From Citrus sinensis (lineage: Eukaryota > Streptophyta > Magnoliopsida > Sapindales > Rutaceae), in the NCBI RefSeq assembly GCF_022201045.2, contig NC_068563.1, positions 372,001 through 436,000 on the forward strand: a DNA stretch of 64,000 nt, given 5' to 3'. The stretch's first letter is position 1. Every line of letters starts with the position of its first letter. Below the pieces are notes generated by a model. It did no database searches. It was given only the letters and a program-made list of their open reading frames with translations, and was not told the origin of the DNA. Shown one piece after another: positions 13,384 through 25,200 of this stretch. Both the position numbers and the translations under genes were made by a program.

Positions 13384-13714
13384 CTTGTTAACTTTTCTTT
13401 GTGAAGTTGTGAGTAGTTTCTTGTTATATATGCACTGGTAATGGGGCTGTCCTCTGCTGTCTTGCTCTTCCTCTTGTGCTGAGGAGGAGAGGAGACTTTT
13501 GAAGTTGGAAGTCTGAAGTTTGAACAGCCTTGGCTTTGGTTTGTTGATTCGCATCACATGGGTGGTCTTCAGTCTTCTCTTTTCTTTTGTGTAGTGTGAG
13601 CGTGAGGACTTACTTTCTGTTTTGCCTTGTCCTTCCCACGGGGGTCATTTCTTCAAGAGTTGGTGGCAATCACACGGTTTTTATAGTACATTAATTCATT
13701 TACCTTAGAATGAG

Positions 13715-13718
<4 letters not shown>

Positions 13719-13780
<62 letters not shown>
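13719..13780. repeat. (AT)n microsatellite upstream of LYM2
   Basis: An uninterrupted alternating AT tract of about 62 bp. It continues as a shorter AT tract (about 13984-14010) on the other side of the hairpin element next to it. Confidence 0.95.
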
Positions 13781-13781
<1 letters not shown>

Positions 13782-13784
<3 letters not shown>

Positions 13785-13983
13785 TAATGATACAGTCACA
13801 AACTCTTGTACAAATTTATTTTGTACAAACTGACGTGACATTAATTCATTGGTTGAATGAAAATATAAATTAATAAAAACAAATCATGTGGGCCAAGTGA
13901 TATTTAATTTAACCAATCTTATCATGACACATCAGTTTGTACAAAATAAATTTGTATAAGAATTTGTGGCTGTATCATTACTC
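13782..13983. mobile_element. 202-bp MITE inside an AT microsatellite, upstream of LYM2
   Basis: The termini GAGTAATGATACAG and CTGTATCATTACTC are perfect inverted repeats. The arms stay complementary for about 55 bp with few mismatches, through 'ACAAATTTATTTTGTACAAA'. The interior is non-coding. Flanking sequence is (AT)n on both sides, so a TA-type target duplication is likely but its exact length cannot be read. A Tc1/mariner-type (TA-inserting) MITE fits best. Confidence 0.8.
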
Positions 13984-14015
<32 letters not shown>

Positions 14016-15131
14016 AATCCAACGGACATGCTCAAATATAGTTTATCATTTAGTTGATCTCTACCAAAGTTATTAAGGTGTACCAAATGTAGACGCTAGT
14101 GGGTGTATGAACTAAACTCGTCTGCTTGTGTCAAAAATTGGTTCCCACAAAGAATATGCTGACTTTTAGTCATCCTATGTTAATACCGGTATTTGTATAT
14201 CCCAATTTTACCCAAGAAAATAATTTAATATACAGACATATATATACATATATACATATGAAAAAAAACAAGTATGTGCTATTGTGCTTTCTCGTGTTGT
14301 GGATAAAGATATTATAATAAGGGGCTTTGTGTGAATGTGACCAGACTGAAATCATTGGAGAATTGTATTTGAGTCCATCCATCATGGTATCATTTTAATA
14401 CGTAATGCGCCAAACATGACCAATAATTTTTATACAACCCAACAAATATTACACTTAAAAATTTTCATATTTTATTATATATTCAATTTTTTTTTCATCA
14501 CATCTAGGACATACTGTTGGCAATGAAGTTAGAGAGATAAAATTGAAGGCTTGGAGCCATTTCAATAGACAGACCTAAAAGCTGTATACCATTTAACTTA
14601 TTTGCTTTGGCGTAGAGCATTTGAACACTTAACGATAACTTTTTCTCGTTTGGCTTGGAAAAAAGTATTGCCCCGTTCAAGTGGGCAAGTCATTATCGCT
14701 TGGCCGAGTCAATGGTTTATTTAATTCATAGAAGCAATGTGGAGATGCTCCAGTCTATGGTCTTACACCATTTAAATTTCAATACATTAAAAAATTTGGC
14801 AATCAATTTGACAATGACGGATCCCAAAAGTCATCCAAACCATTATTTTCTTCTCAAATCTCAAAACTCAAAAAGAAATTTCATATGACTTGCATCCACT
14901 TACCCTTCTAACATTAAGTACTGAGAACCAGGATCTAGTAGTATGCATGAGCAGGATTCAAAACTTGAAAATAAAACAACTGGAGTATGTCAATTGACAT
15001 GAAGAGAAAGCAAATGCGAATTTGACTTTGTCCTTAAAAGTCAAGCCATGATGAACTAGTCAAAATTCATACCATGTTCTAAGCATAAATAAACGTCGAC
15101 TTGAAGAACTATTCTGAAAGGGATTATGCAT
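13984..15131. other. Intergenic region between LYM2 promoter and GPAT9 3' end
   Basis: AT-rich DNA with a short AT/CATA microsatellite near 14236-14260. The small open frames here look random, and no gene, RNA gene or further transposon was recognised. Confidence 0.45.
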
Positions 15132-15595
15132 ATGAACAAGCAAAAAGTTCTAACAAAATTGGAAGTAGGCCCATCCAGCCTAAGCTTTATCATTATCAAA
15201 AACTGCACTTAATTAAAGGAAATCAAGAGCATAACCATGATTCTGTACTTGGTTAAATATAACAAACAATAATAACACCAAAAACATGTGTCACTTCTCA
15301 TCCAGGCGCCGAAGCACTGATTCAGCAAAGCTTTGTTGCCTGCAAGTACAAAATGCTTATGAACAAGCAAAAAGTTCTAACAAAATTGGAAGTAGGCCCA
15401 TCAAACCTAAGCTTTATCATTATCAAAAACTGCATTTAATTAAAGGAAATCAAGAGCATAACCATGATTATGTACTTGATTCTGTACTTGGTTAAATATA
15501 ACAAACAATAATAACACCAAAAACACGTATCACTTCTCATCCAGGCGCCGAAGCACTGATTCAGCAAAGCTTTGTTGCCTGCAAGTACAAAATGA
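15132..15595. repeat. Tandem duplication containing the GPAT9 terminal exon
   Basis: Two direct copies, about 15132-15357 and 15359-15595. Matching points are 227 bp apart at the left and 239 bp apart at the right, because the second copy holds an extra 12 bp (itself a local repeat of 'GTACTTGATTCT'-like sequence). They differ by only about six substitutions. Each copy contains the complete last coding exon of GPAT9 with its AG acceptor and stop codon. Confidence 0.92.
15291..15339 (-). pseudogene. Duplicate terminal exon of GPAT9
   Basis: This 49-nt segment is identical in coding content to the GPAT9 last exon at 15578-15530, with the same AG acceptor and TGA stop. It lies farther from exon 11. 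Splicing to it would give the same protein but a different 3' UTR; otherwise it is just part of the 3' UTR. Confidence 0.8.
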
Positions 15596-18500
15596 CCAAT
15601 GAGCTTAAAGAGACCTATTTTATCAGTATTAGAAACCAGTTCAGCAAGCAAAAATATAAAAATGGGGTTGGTTTATAAGCAATTTAATTCATAGTCAAGA
15701 TGGGAAGTAGAAAGTGATTTCAGGCATCCTGAATATGTGCCAGAGCAAGTCAGATCCACAGATTTATAACAAAACTTCTACGTTCTATGTGGTCGAATAG
15801 AGGAAAGTAAGCAATGGTGGATTTAACCAATCACTACTAACAAAGACAAAATAAAATAAATAATAAGGCTCCGACAAAATTTAGGTTTTGTTTACACCAG
15901 GAACAATAGGAAGGAAATTAAAGGTATTTGACTTACTTCCGCTCTCTATGCTTTGGGCTGGGACGAGAATACTTTAGATATCCATCCCAAGGCACTTTTT
16001 TAAGACCTGCCCGAACAGATATTATGTCCCTGACCCTGCAAAAAAGCATTAAAATGGAACCAGAGAAATTTACCTACGAATTGTATTCATTTTTGCTCTA
16101 TGCGATGTATTTCGTATTTGTAAAAAGAAGTAGATGATAGTTGCCATCACTTAGTGATTTCAGAAAACAGATAATTTACCTCTCAGCAAACTCAATGGCT
16201 GTCTCTCCAGGCCTGAGGGTTTGGGGTTCTAAGTACCATACGTCACAAACAACAGCCCAGGATGTCATAAGCTGCAGCAGATGCATTGTGAAAGACTGCC
16301 TGCAAATGAGACAATCAGTCAGAATTTCCTAGATGGTAACATCAACAGTATGCCAAGACATTTCACATAATGGCAAGGGTCAAGACTCGGTATACAAAAT
16401 TCTTAAGCAATTGCCAGTTTCCAAAAATAACACATCAAATGTTTGTTATCCATTTCAACAAAACCTTGTGCACAATTACATGCATCAGATGGTTTTTGCC
16501 ACCTCAAATAAGAAGAGAGGGTTCATGTGGAGTATTTTCAGGAATAAAAAATAAAGGTAAAAAAACTAAAAGTAGCTCCTTACTTCCGACTGTTCCAAAA
16601 AGCGTCAACAAAAATTTTGTTGTACTTGATTGCTACTGGGCAAACAGTGCATCCGAGTTCAAAAGCACCCTAATTACCATCAAGTGAAATAATAATAAGT
16701 ATCAAGAACCAATGGGTATAATAAGCTCAAAAATCCTGCACCAAAACGTAATTGGTGATACCTTCTTGAACATAACGGTGTAATGATTATTTACGCATGT
16801 CCCTTCGGGAAATATGAGAAGAGGATTATTGTCGGTACCCTGCACATGGTCCCTTAACCTGAATAATTCAAACTCCGATTATTAAGACATGCTCAATCTT
16901 CTTGTAATATTCTTCTATCAGGCAATTTCATATTTTGACTTACTTCCTTGCTACAATTTCACGATCCTTTGCCTCTGAACGATTGAACCAAATACATCCT
17001 ACACTCTCTAATATAGTACTTTGAAGTAGTCCTACACCAAAATCAATCAATAATTTAATTGCATCCATTCCATTAGGTACATTGCAGCTCTAAATTCCAT
17101 AAATGTAATAAGCCTAATTGCTTACCAACCCATCCAGGATGCTTTTGCATAATAACAGCAAATGCAGTCATCTGCTCTAAGATGATAAAGTCTATCATGG
17201 AAGTATGATTGGCCACAAAAACCTGTTCAACCAGAAAAAGGAAATTTCAGATGAATATCCAACCCTATGGGCTCTATTGATTACAAAGTCAGAACAAAAA
17301 TAAAATTAAATGAATGAAGAATCAAGTCTAATTATAAGAGAACCAACATATAGCCCGATTAACCTGCTTAGGCCGCATGCTCGGCCTTGGCCCATGGTAC
17401 TTGACAACTCCAGTCCATGAAGCAACAAAGAAACTGCAAATTAACTCCACCAAACACCTCTAGAGAGACAATCAGCGACAGGAAATGAGTTTAAGTGCAA
17501 CATGTAAGAAGAAGTTATCAATTAGAAAATGCAAAAAGCAAAACAATGATTATTAATACGTTAACATCCTTCATCCAATGTATAGTATGGAGCACAACAA
17601 AATTTAGCATATGCCTCTCTTACTGCCACAGTATTACCAGTCCAGCCCAACAAAATACAAGTAACAGAAAAGCAGGTTAACAACATTATAAAATGATATC
17701 AAAACATCAAATCCTACAACATGGACCGGATTGATTGCCTACTCACTGCAAATGCCTCTAGCCTTGGCCCTATTAATCAATTGAGCATGTGCCTACTCCA
17801 AATTCTCTTCTTTAAAATTCAAGATCCAGTAGGAAGGAGAAAAATCCTGCGAGACTTTTGATAAGATGGAGTCTCAACGTAAGATGTTGGTAGCATATGT
17901 TTCCCTGTGCTATAACACAAACATCATCATGAGGGCTCCTAGATATCCTGCGTCTATTTCGGAGTCACCATAAGCAAATTTTTATCATTCCTCCTACATC
18001 GGGTCGCAAAGTAAAAAAAATTTCTTTACGTGACTAGAAGCTTCTTCTAATATGAGCATGTCATACCAAAGCCTACATGCATAATTATAAAGAACGGTAA
18101 ACCCAATTACTAAAAACAATAAAAACTCAAACCTCTAGCTTTTTCCTCAACTTATCATGTCCTTTCAGCAGAGAATGCACAGGAATGAAGGACGAAAGGA
18201 ATATTATCCATCCTATCGTCAATACTATAACCCTGCGAATTCGATCATTACTCATCAGACAGCTAGAAGAGCAATACCCAACAAAAACATTAACATAACA
18301 AGTATAAATTTCCAGCTAACCTGAGAGGGAAAAGAATGAAGTAACGAAAGACCACACCAAAACACCACAGAGGAAACAAATATATATTCCAGTTCCAAGG
18401 CTCTGGTTGATTGGACTTGAAACACCGCGTAAATGAATCCTATTCATCCATTAAACTTATAAAATCATAACCATGAATAAAGATTACAGCTTTTTATTAA

Positions 18501-19010
18501 GTGTAACAATGTTAAGCATAATCAAGGTTACAACTTTTAACAATAGCAAAACATATACAATGTATTTTTGTGAGTATTCAGCATACAGTGGATGCTACAA
18601 TAAGCACTTGTCGAAAAAGCACTGGTAATTCTCTACAAATTTGAAATGGATTTTCCGGGAGAAACAAACAGAGAGACTTAAGACTCCAAAAAGCAGACTC
18701 ACATCGACAATGGCACCAGCAGCCTCAGTAAGCGTAGGCGAAATGTCAAGCAAATCACGCCTACAAAATATAAAATAAGATCAAAACAAAGCCCTTCATT
18801 AAGCTATGTTCGGTTTACAAAGAGAGACCAAAAACAAATAAAATTTTAAAAAAAAAATATTGGTGTAGGAGGAATAGGAAGGAATACGTACAAGCGAAGC
18901 TTGCCGAGAGGCTCTTGAATGGAGGATCCGGAAGGGAGATAGTCTTCGATGTTGGGTCGGTCCAAGTCCAATTCGGAGCTTGACGATTTCAGCTGGCCTG
19001 GACTCCTCAT
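15530..19010 (-). CDS. GPAT9: Glycerol-3-phosphate acyltransferase 9 (ER type)
   Basis: Twelve exons: 19010-18892, 18760-18703, 18439-18321, 18232-18133, 17459-17364, 17222-17126, 17031-16944, 16858-16762, 16669-16584, 16299-16180, 16035-15937 and 15578-15530. They total 1128 nt (375 aa; Arabidopsis GPAT9 is 376). The enzyme acylates sn-glycerol-3-phosphate at sn-1 from acyl-CoA, the first step of ER membrane-lipid and triacylglycerol synthesis. The acyltransferase motifs are intact: NHTSMID (about 169-175) with the catalytic His and Asp, and FPEGT (about 242-246). Exons 3-4 encode two hydrophobic segments before the catalytic domain. The C-terminus is basic/acidic, ending 'RLDEK'. The protein is nearly collinear with Arabidopsis GPAT9, so the identification is firm. 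Confidence 0.95.
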
Positions 19011-20230
19011 CCTCAATTGATTCCCTCGGCTGGAGCCTCACCTTCACCTTTGCTAAGTATTCACTGATTGTATTCGATTTCAGAAGCTAACCTGAACGGT
19101 TTCATTTTTTTCTTTTTTAAATATTATTTTTGTGGTCGGGTAATTAATTGAATACTATATTAACATCCCCTTCACGCCACTCAATGGAGCACTGAAGCTT
19201 GTAGAACAAATCTTTTTTTTTATAATTCTATAAAATTAGAATTTCCTTCCAAAATTAGATTGTATTTTATAATTACTGATTAAAATTCTTAAATAAAATT
19301 CAATTTTCTTTTAATATTACATCACAATTGTTTCAATACTACCATTAGAAATCTACTACCAAGACCTAACTAAAATAACTCTTTTATAGTTGAAATATAC
19401 CTATATGTACTTGAAAAATTTAAAATTAATAAGAAGACAGGTTATCATCTTACTAGCGTATCGTGCCCAATTTTATTTATATTTCTTTCCCCCTTAATTT
19501 TATGAGCGTAATATGACTAGAAATTAAATCATCTCTCGAAAGTTAAATAGACAAGGGTCAATCGAAATTATTTTTAGTATACTTTTATGGAGAAATGATG
19601 GCATCTAATAGAATGAGCCCAAACATAAGACAGTAGGCCACATTTGATTCGCGACTAATAATTTCTGGATGGGGTTGGCCAACACAAGGAATCATTAGCA
19701 TTAATGTTGGTCAACAACGTGCTCATTCTTCACCATGCTATTTGCTATATTAAGCTTATTGTCAATGGTAGGTTAGGTGCTTTGTCGAGGACATTAGTTT
19801 AAATTTTTAATTTCTATAGGAATTTTTTTTTTTTTTACCTCTTTTCTGTAAAAAAAAAAAAAATGGTTAAAATAAGATTAAATCTCTCGTCTGTGAAATA
19901 AATTATTCTGTTGATTTATTTAAAATTGCTAAACTCTATCACCAACTTGTATAAAACATTCTTTATTCCTCAAAATTTTATCGAAATTAAACGAGAATAT
20001 TCTTGTGAGGACACGGCCAACGGGCTTTGCTAAAAAGGAACCTGCAGATCCAATAAAGATTGGGTTCTGTCTCAAAGACATTCCATCAACAATCAATAGT
20101 CATGGGCCATTAGTCCCAAGAATATTTGGCACCCTCCAAAATATTTTTGAAAATTGAAATCCCATTTTTTCAATTATACCCACACTTAAAACGGAAAATA
20201 CCATTTTCTCGGAATAAACACCATTTTCAT
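19011..20230. other. Intergenic region upstream of GPAT9
   Basis: The part nearest 19011 should hold the GPAT9 promoter and leader. The rest is AT-rich with poly(T)/poly(A) runs near 19820-19862. No gene is seen. Confidence 0.45.
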
Positions 20231-20557
20231 TGTCGCCACTTCGGCCTTGATCAAAGTGGTGGGCTGCTGCTTGTGAGGGCAGCGGTTCAAACCCCCACAA
20301 AAATATTGTAGGGGTTAAATATTCTTAATATTTAAAAATCCTTCTCTCTTGTGAAATGTGAGTGGAGTATGAACATCTTTCCTCTGTGAGAGGTTATTTG
20401 TCTGGGCATATACTTCACAGAATTCAATGTAATAATGTAAGTCTCAATCATGTATATCTGATTGTAAATATCAGTGTAATATATCTGCTATAATAACAGT
20501 TGTAAATATCTGTGTAATGCAGTAATCTGATGTCTAATTAGTATTAAAAAAAAAAAA
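20231..20557 (+). mobile_element. tRNA-derived SINE
   Basis: The head carries an A-box-like sequence (TGATCAAAGTGG, about 20248-20259) and a B box, GGTTCAAACCC (20284-20294), spaced as in a tRNA-type pol III promoter. A non-coding body and an A-rich tail follow. Direct repeats of 15 bp, AAACACCATTTTCAT, flank it (20216-20230 and 20555-20569, the latter overlapping the tail A's), which fits target-primed insertion. SINEs move using LINE enzymes and encode no protein. Confidence 0.82.
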
Positions 20558-20569
20558 CACCATTTTCAT

Positions 20570-21926
20570 GGTTAAATCTCTCGATTTTCATAATTTTTCA
20601 TTCTTTTTTTTTTTGGCAGAAACATTGATCTGACGGGGTATATGTTCGGTCCCCAAAAAAAATAAAAATGTTTTATTTAAACCCATGGATCGTAGATTTT
20701 CAAAACATATACAATGTATTTTTTTTTTTTTTTTTACACAATGTTGTTCGTGTAGCAAGTGATGAAAATAATAATAGACTAGTAATTAGTGAATAATACA
20801 ATTTCGTTTTCATGGTTACCTCATTTTATTATTAATTGAATTGAATTGAATTAAATTCTTAGGGGTCTTTTGGTAGAACTTCCAATTCTAAAATGAGAAA
20901 ATCCGAAATCGGTTTAGTTTAAATGTTATAATCAATCTCATTATCAGCATCATTATTTTTCTTCTTAATGGACTGTATTAGCTAGTCATATCAATTGGAA
21001 AAAAAAAAACAAACACCAAGAACATGAGCCTCAATTACTTTAAGCAAATGTTTAATAAATTTTTTTTGTTCTCCTGTCCATATATAAAAGATAATTAAAA
21101 TGAACACAAAAAAAAAAACGATCAGCTATGATTATTAATTTTTTTTTTTTTTTTGGCATTCTTAATGTCTTGCTATGAATGTTATCTATATTTCCCTTAT
21201 TGTTTATACAATCTGAGTACAATCCAGAGGCTAACTAACTTGCTTATGTTCCTGCTATATGGATAAATTAAGTGGAAGCTGTAATTATTGGAATTTCTTT
21301 ATTATACTTACATTTCCATTTCTTCAAAAAAAGCATGGAATATAGGAAACATATATTTCCAAGCTCTGCACTGTCAAACAACTATCAAAACAGCAAACGA
21401 ATCACAAAAACTCCACCTAATATAATCTCAATAGAATAGGGGTTGATGTGATTGGATTAACCGAGGGTGCCAAAAATCCAACTCGCATGGAAAAAAGAAA
21501 AGCACTTCCTGAAGAATCGCTTTTCTCAGCAAGTGCTTTTTTTTAAAAAAAAAAAAAAGAAAATATCTCTGTTGATTTTTTAATTTTTTGGAATTATCCT
21601 TGGAAAACCAACTACCCATTTCATTTATGTTTTGAACTAAATTATCCACTAATGTCTCCCTTGGTTGTGGCCGTGCTTAGTTGCCTTCATAACCAGATAA
21701 CCTTTTCCATATTCCTAAATAAGAACGAAGTCTCATAAACCGGTAGATTTGATTATCTTAAATGGTAAGTAACATTCAATTTCCCGAGTAACAGCACACA
21801 ACATATGACAGCATTCACGTGGCTTTCAACATCTTACATTTACAACAACAGTTTCCTTAACATGCCCAGATAATTTCCATAATAAGCTGTCTTTAATTAA
21901 CAATTGACATCTATATACGTTGAGTT
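20570..21926. other. Intergenic AT-rich DNA
   Basis: Homopolymer A and T tracts are frequent. An imperfect hairpin with complementary arms 'AAAAGCACTT' and 'AAGTGCTTTT' lies at about 21491-21542 and resembles hAT-MITE ends, without clear target duplications. No gene is recognised. Confidence 0.4.
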
Positions 21927-22049
21927 ATGTCCCACATTGACTAGTAAAGCTGTAAAGGGAAGATGCTTGGGTTTATAAGGTGGTAAGTCACTCCACCTAA
22001 AAGGCTAGTTTTTTAGGTTGGATACTTAGAAATCTTATACTAAATCACC

Positions 22050-22052
<3 letters not shown>
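21927..22052. mobile_element. LTR-like remnant (solo LTR or TRIM fragment)
   Basis: This roughly 126-bp segment contains 'TGTCCCACATTGACTAG' and a downstream 'GGTTTATAAG' TATA-like block, a combination common in short plant LTRs. It starts TG and ends CA ('CACCCAACA'). No partner LTR or clear 5-bp duplication is visible; the right flank is an AT microsatellite. Confidence 0.4.

Positions 22053-22054
<2 letters not shown>

Positions 22055-22097
<43 letters not shown>
22055..22097. repeat. (AT)n microsatellite
   Basis: An alternating AT tract of about 43 bp directly follows the LTR-like segment. Confidence 0.95.
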
Positions 22098-22102
<5 letters not shown>

Positions 22103-23989
22103 TTTTATCACACAATGACACAAGAACAAACCCTTTAAACAACTACCAAATTTTTTTTAATAAGGGTTAGGTGTATGGTGATTTATTATATTTTGTTATC
22201 AACTAATCACTACAATTGTTCACCTAATTAACACCAATCCCATAGCTAATTAAGGAATCATTGCCTAAATTATGATTTTGGTAGATAGTTAAATAATCTT
22301 TGACCACATTGTGGCCCTTGGATCTTGATCAAAAGCTCACAACTCAAGCCTTTTATAGCAATACTTAACAAAGATAAGATCCCGAAAATCTATCTCTGTC
22401 TTTTCTTTTTCTTTTTTTTTAAATCAACAAACGGTTACTTAAAAAGAGCTTAGTTGTTAATTTGTTGCGTTGATTTTGATTAGATGGCTCATCAGTAAAC
22501 TAAAAGCTTACACATTTGAATCTTTTCATAAATAAAACGTGGACGAATTAAAAAGGCCGGCCATATTTTTAAAAATAAATAAAAAGAGATGACGTTTTTA
22601 CCTCTTGTAATTTCTTCCCCCCACCCAACTTGGTCTCTCCTAGTAAAATTTTAACACCCATTTCATCTATGATATTAAAACGTTTAAAAAAATATATTAT
22701 TGAAATTAACACAAACCTATTTATATATTAAAATGTTATATGTACCTTAAATATTATAAATTCTTCGTCTGACATCTGAGGTATTAATAATCTATTATAG
22801 ATTGATGTGGTAAAATGAATTCTATGAAATTGCCGATCTTTCAAAGATTAATTTTTTTTAGTTTAATTAAATTATTTTAACTAGGGATTGCAAATTTTCA
22901 ATATGGATATATATACATTTTATAAGAAAAATAAGAAAAATTGTCATCAAAATCCGAAAGCACTCTCAACTTTTGAGGATTCATGGGTGTAAGAACGATT
23001 AATGGATAGAGGGATGGATGATAAACATCCATTACCACATTCAAATTCAGGAAATGGCTATCTATACCCTTAATTCGTGAGATAATTACAATCTTATCGC
23101 TAGATGATCCGTTACACAACCCACAAGCAAAAACACCACGAGATTCTGAGATCTAAAAGACGATGCCAGACAAAAGCGTTCACTTAAATCACATCCTCAG
23201 CGTTATTACCAACTCCCAAACGACAATGGATTGGGTGATTACAACTCTTCCCCACGCGCTTCAGATCACGTGAGAAAAGAGTTTTAGCTATTGCTATGCC
23301 GACCCCAGTCGGCTTCGCTTCACCCGGGCCGGTCTCTTTCTTGGTTTGGTGGAATAACGCACGCGCTGTTTGGAAGAGTGGAATTGTTTGTTTCTGATGA
23401 GAGTTAAAAGGATTGAGAAGGACAAAGCAGAGTCAGCACGTGAGATCCACGTGAAAAGACTTGCCGGAAAGAAATGAGGACCTGAAAGCGTTTGTGTGTG
23501 AGTACTCACACCGTAGCTTATATGTTATTCCTTAAACGGCTTGAATCATGAACCATGATTCAACAAGTTGTTTTTGACGCCCAAATTACTTCTAATATTA
23601 ACTCATTGGATAACATCTCCACGCAGTACTCAAATCGAGTGGCACCCGATCACTCCTGCAATCACACGTGTCAGCAATCTACTTGCTCAGTTACGTTCAA
23701 TTTAGTAATTTCTGGTCCGAGCACTCACACACAAGAGACGGCCCGCAATATTTTCGCGCGATTGGTTCAATGCCGAGCTTTTAGATTCTTGTGTTTGCAT
23801 ACAACAATACGACGATAACAACACCAGCAACATTTCTCTTCTTCCTTCTTTTTTTTTTTTTTTTTTCTTTCAATTGTTGTTGCTGCTGAGTTCTGCCATT
23901 CCTTTCGAAAAACAAATTCACATTGTTTATTTAAAACACTTTAAAAAATTTCGATCACGGTGGCTGTTTGCAAAAGCAACTACAGTGCT
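22098..23989. other. Intergenic region and upstream region of the O-fucosyltransferase gene
   Basis: AT-rich up to about 23100, then noticeably more GC-balanced to 23990, where the promoter and leader of the next gene are expected. A T-rich pyrimidine tract lies at about 23836-23870. Small frames near 23294-23509 and 23555-23818 match nothing I recognise. Confidence 0.45.
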
Positions 23990-25163
23990 ATGAAGAAGAG
24001 AAAACGGGACAGCAGCATCAACACATGTAGCGACCGCGTGGCCGTCGCTCTTTGTGACGTGATATTCCTTCTCCGTCGCCGGCGACAGCTGTTTCCATTT
24101 ATCTTCGCAATTTCCGGTTGTATCCTCCTCTTCTTCGTCGCTTTCTCTCTCCTTTCTTCTCCTCCGCCAGTCACCAGGCACCGCTTCCTCCTCCGCCGCC
24201 ACCATTCATCTGTCCGTACACACTCTCACTCCCTATGCTCCTATTTTAACGTTTCTCGTTATTTTCCAGTTCGTGTTTTGTTAATGTGTTGCCGTTTTTG
24301 ATTTATTTGTTTGTTTCCCGGTGTTTAGTTTGCGGTGGATTCGAATTTTAAAACAAACACTGCGTTTCGAGTTCCGGTACCTCTAAATTTTTTGTTGGTG
24401 TTTTTTTTTTTTTTCCCGCTAAAGTTTAGTTTTAATTGGAATATTTATTATTCTATAATTTTATTGTTTTTTCTTCTTTAGGAAAATGAAGGGACCTTAC
24501 TTGGAGATTTGTGGGGGTCAAAGGAATCGAAATTCTACTACGGCTGCAGCGCTCCAAGCGATAAGTTTCATCGTAATTATGAACTAGAATTTTGTTTTTT
24601 TAGATGTTATATATTTTTTATGGATTAATGAAATCAAAATAGATTTTGTGTAAAATCTTCTTCGATTTATTATTTAAATCGAACGTTGCTACTCTGTCGA
24701 TGATGTGTGATGATAGAAAGTATTTTATTTTTATTTATCATCAGCTGTTTTTGAAGTCTCATTCAGCTTTGAATATTTTGTAGCTGCCCAAGTCAAAACG
24801 CATCCTAATCGATATTTGCTGATTGCCACCAGCGGAGGACTGAATCAACAAAGAACAGGGGTAATATATATATATATTTATATATATTTTATTAAAAATT
24901 TTTAAAAGAGAATTGCGGTTGAGGAACAGGGAATAAAATCATTGATTGAAATGAGGTTTATGTTATTCTTAATTTTTCTTTTTCCCCCTGCAACCAATGA
25001 AACTTAGTATACTAACTTCTGTTGTTTTCTTTCATTATATGCTTTTGTGAAGAAAATTTAAAGTATTCTTATGAGTTTTAGTGTTTTTTTTTTACATAAC
25101 TCATAACACTAGATGTGTGAGAGTGCATTAATTCCTAAATGGCCTTTTCAATTGAATGCTCTG

Positions 25164-25200
<37 letters not shown>

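Noticed and set aside
13384..13557. N-terminal extension of LYM2 to an upstream ATG
   Set aside because: It would bury the signal peptide behind about 58 mostly polar residues; the ATG at 13383 gives a normal secretory start.
13653..13841. Open frame encoding a run of Tyr-Ile
   Set aside because: It is produced entirely by the (AT)n microsatellite.
14126..14385. Overlapping small frames on both strands
   Set aside because: They run across CATA/TATA repeats with no protein-like conservation signals.
23960..23989. Earlier GTG start for the O-fucosyltransferase
   Set aside because: There is no ATG there, and the ATG at 23990 starts directly before the basic region and membrane anchor.
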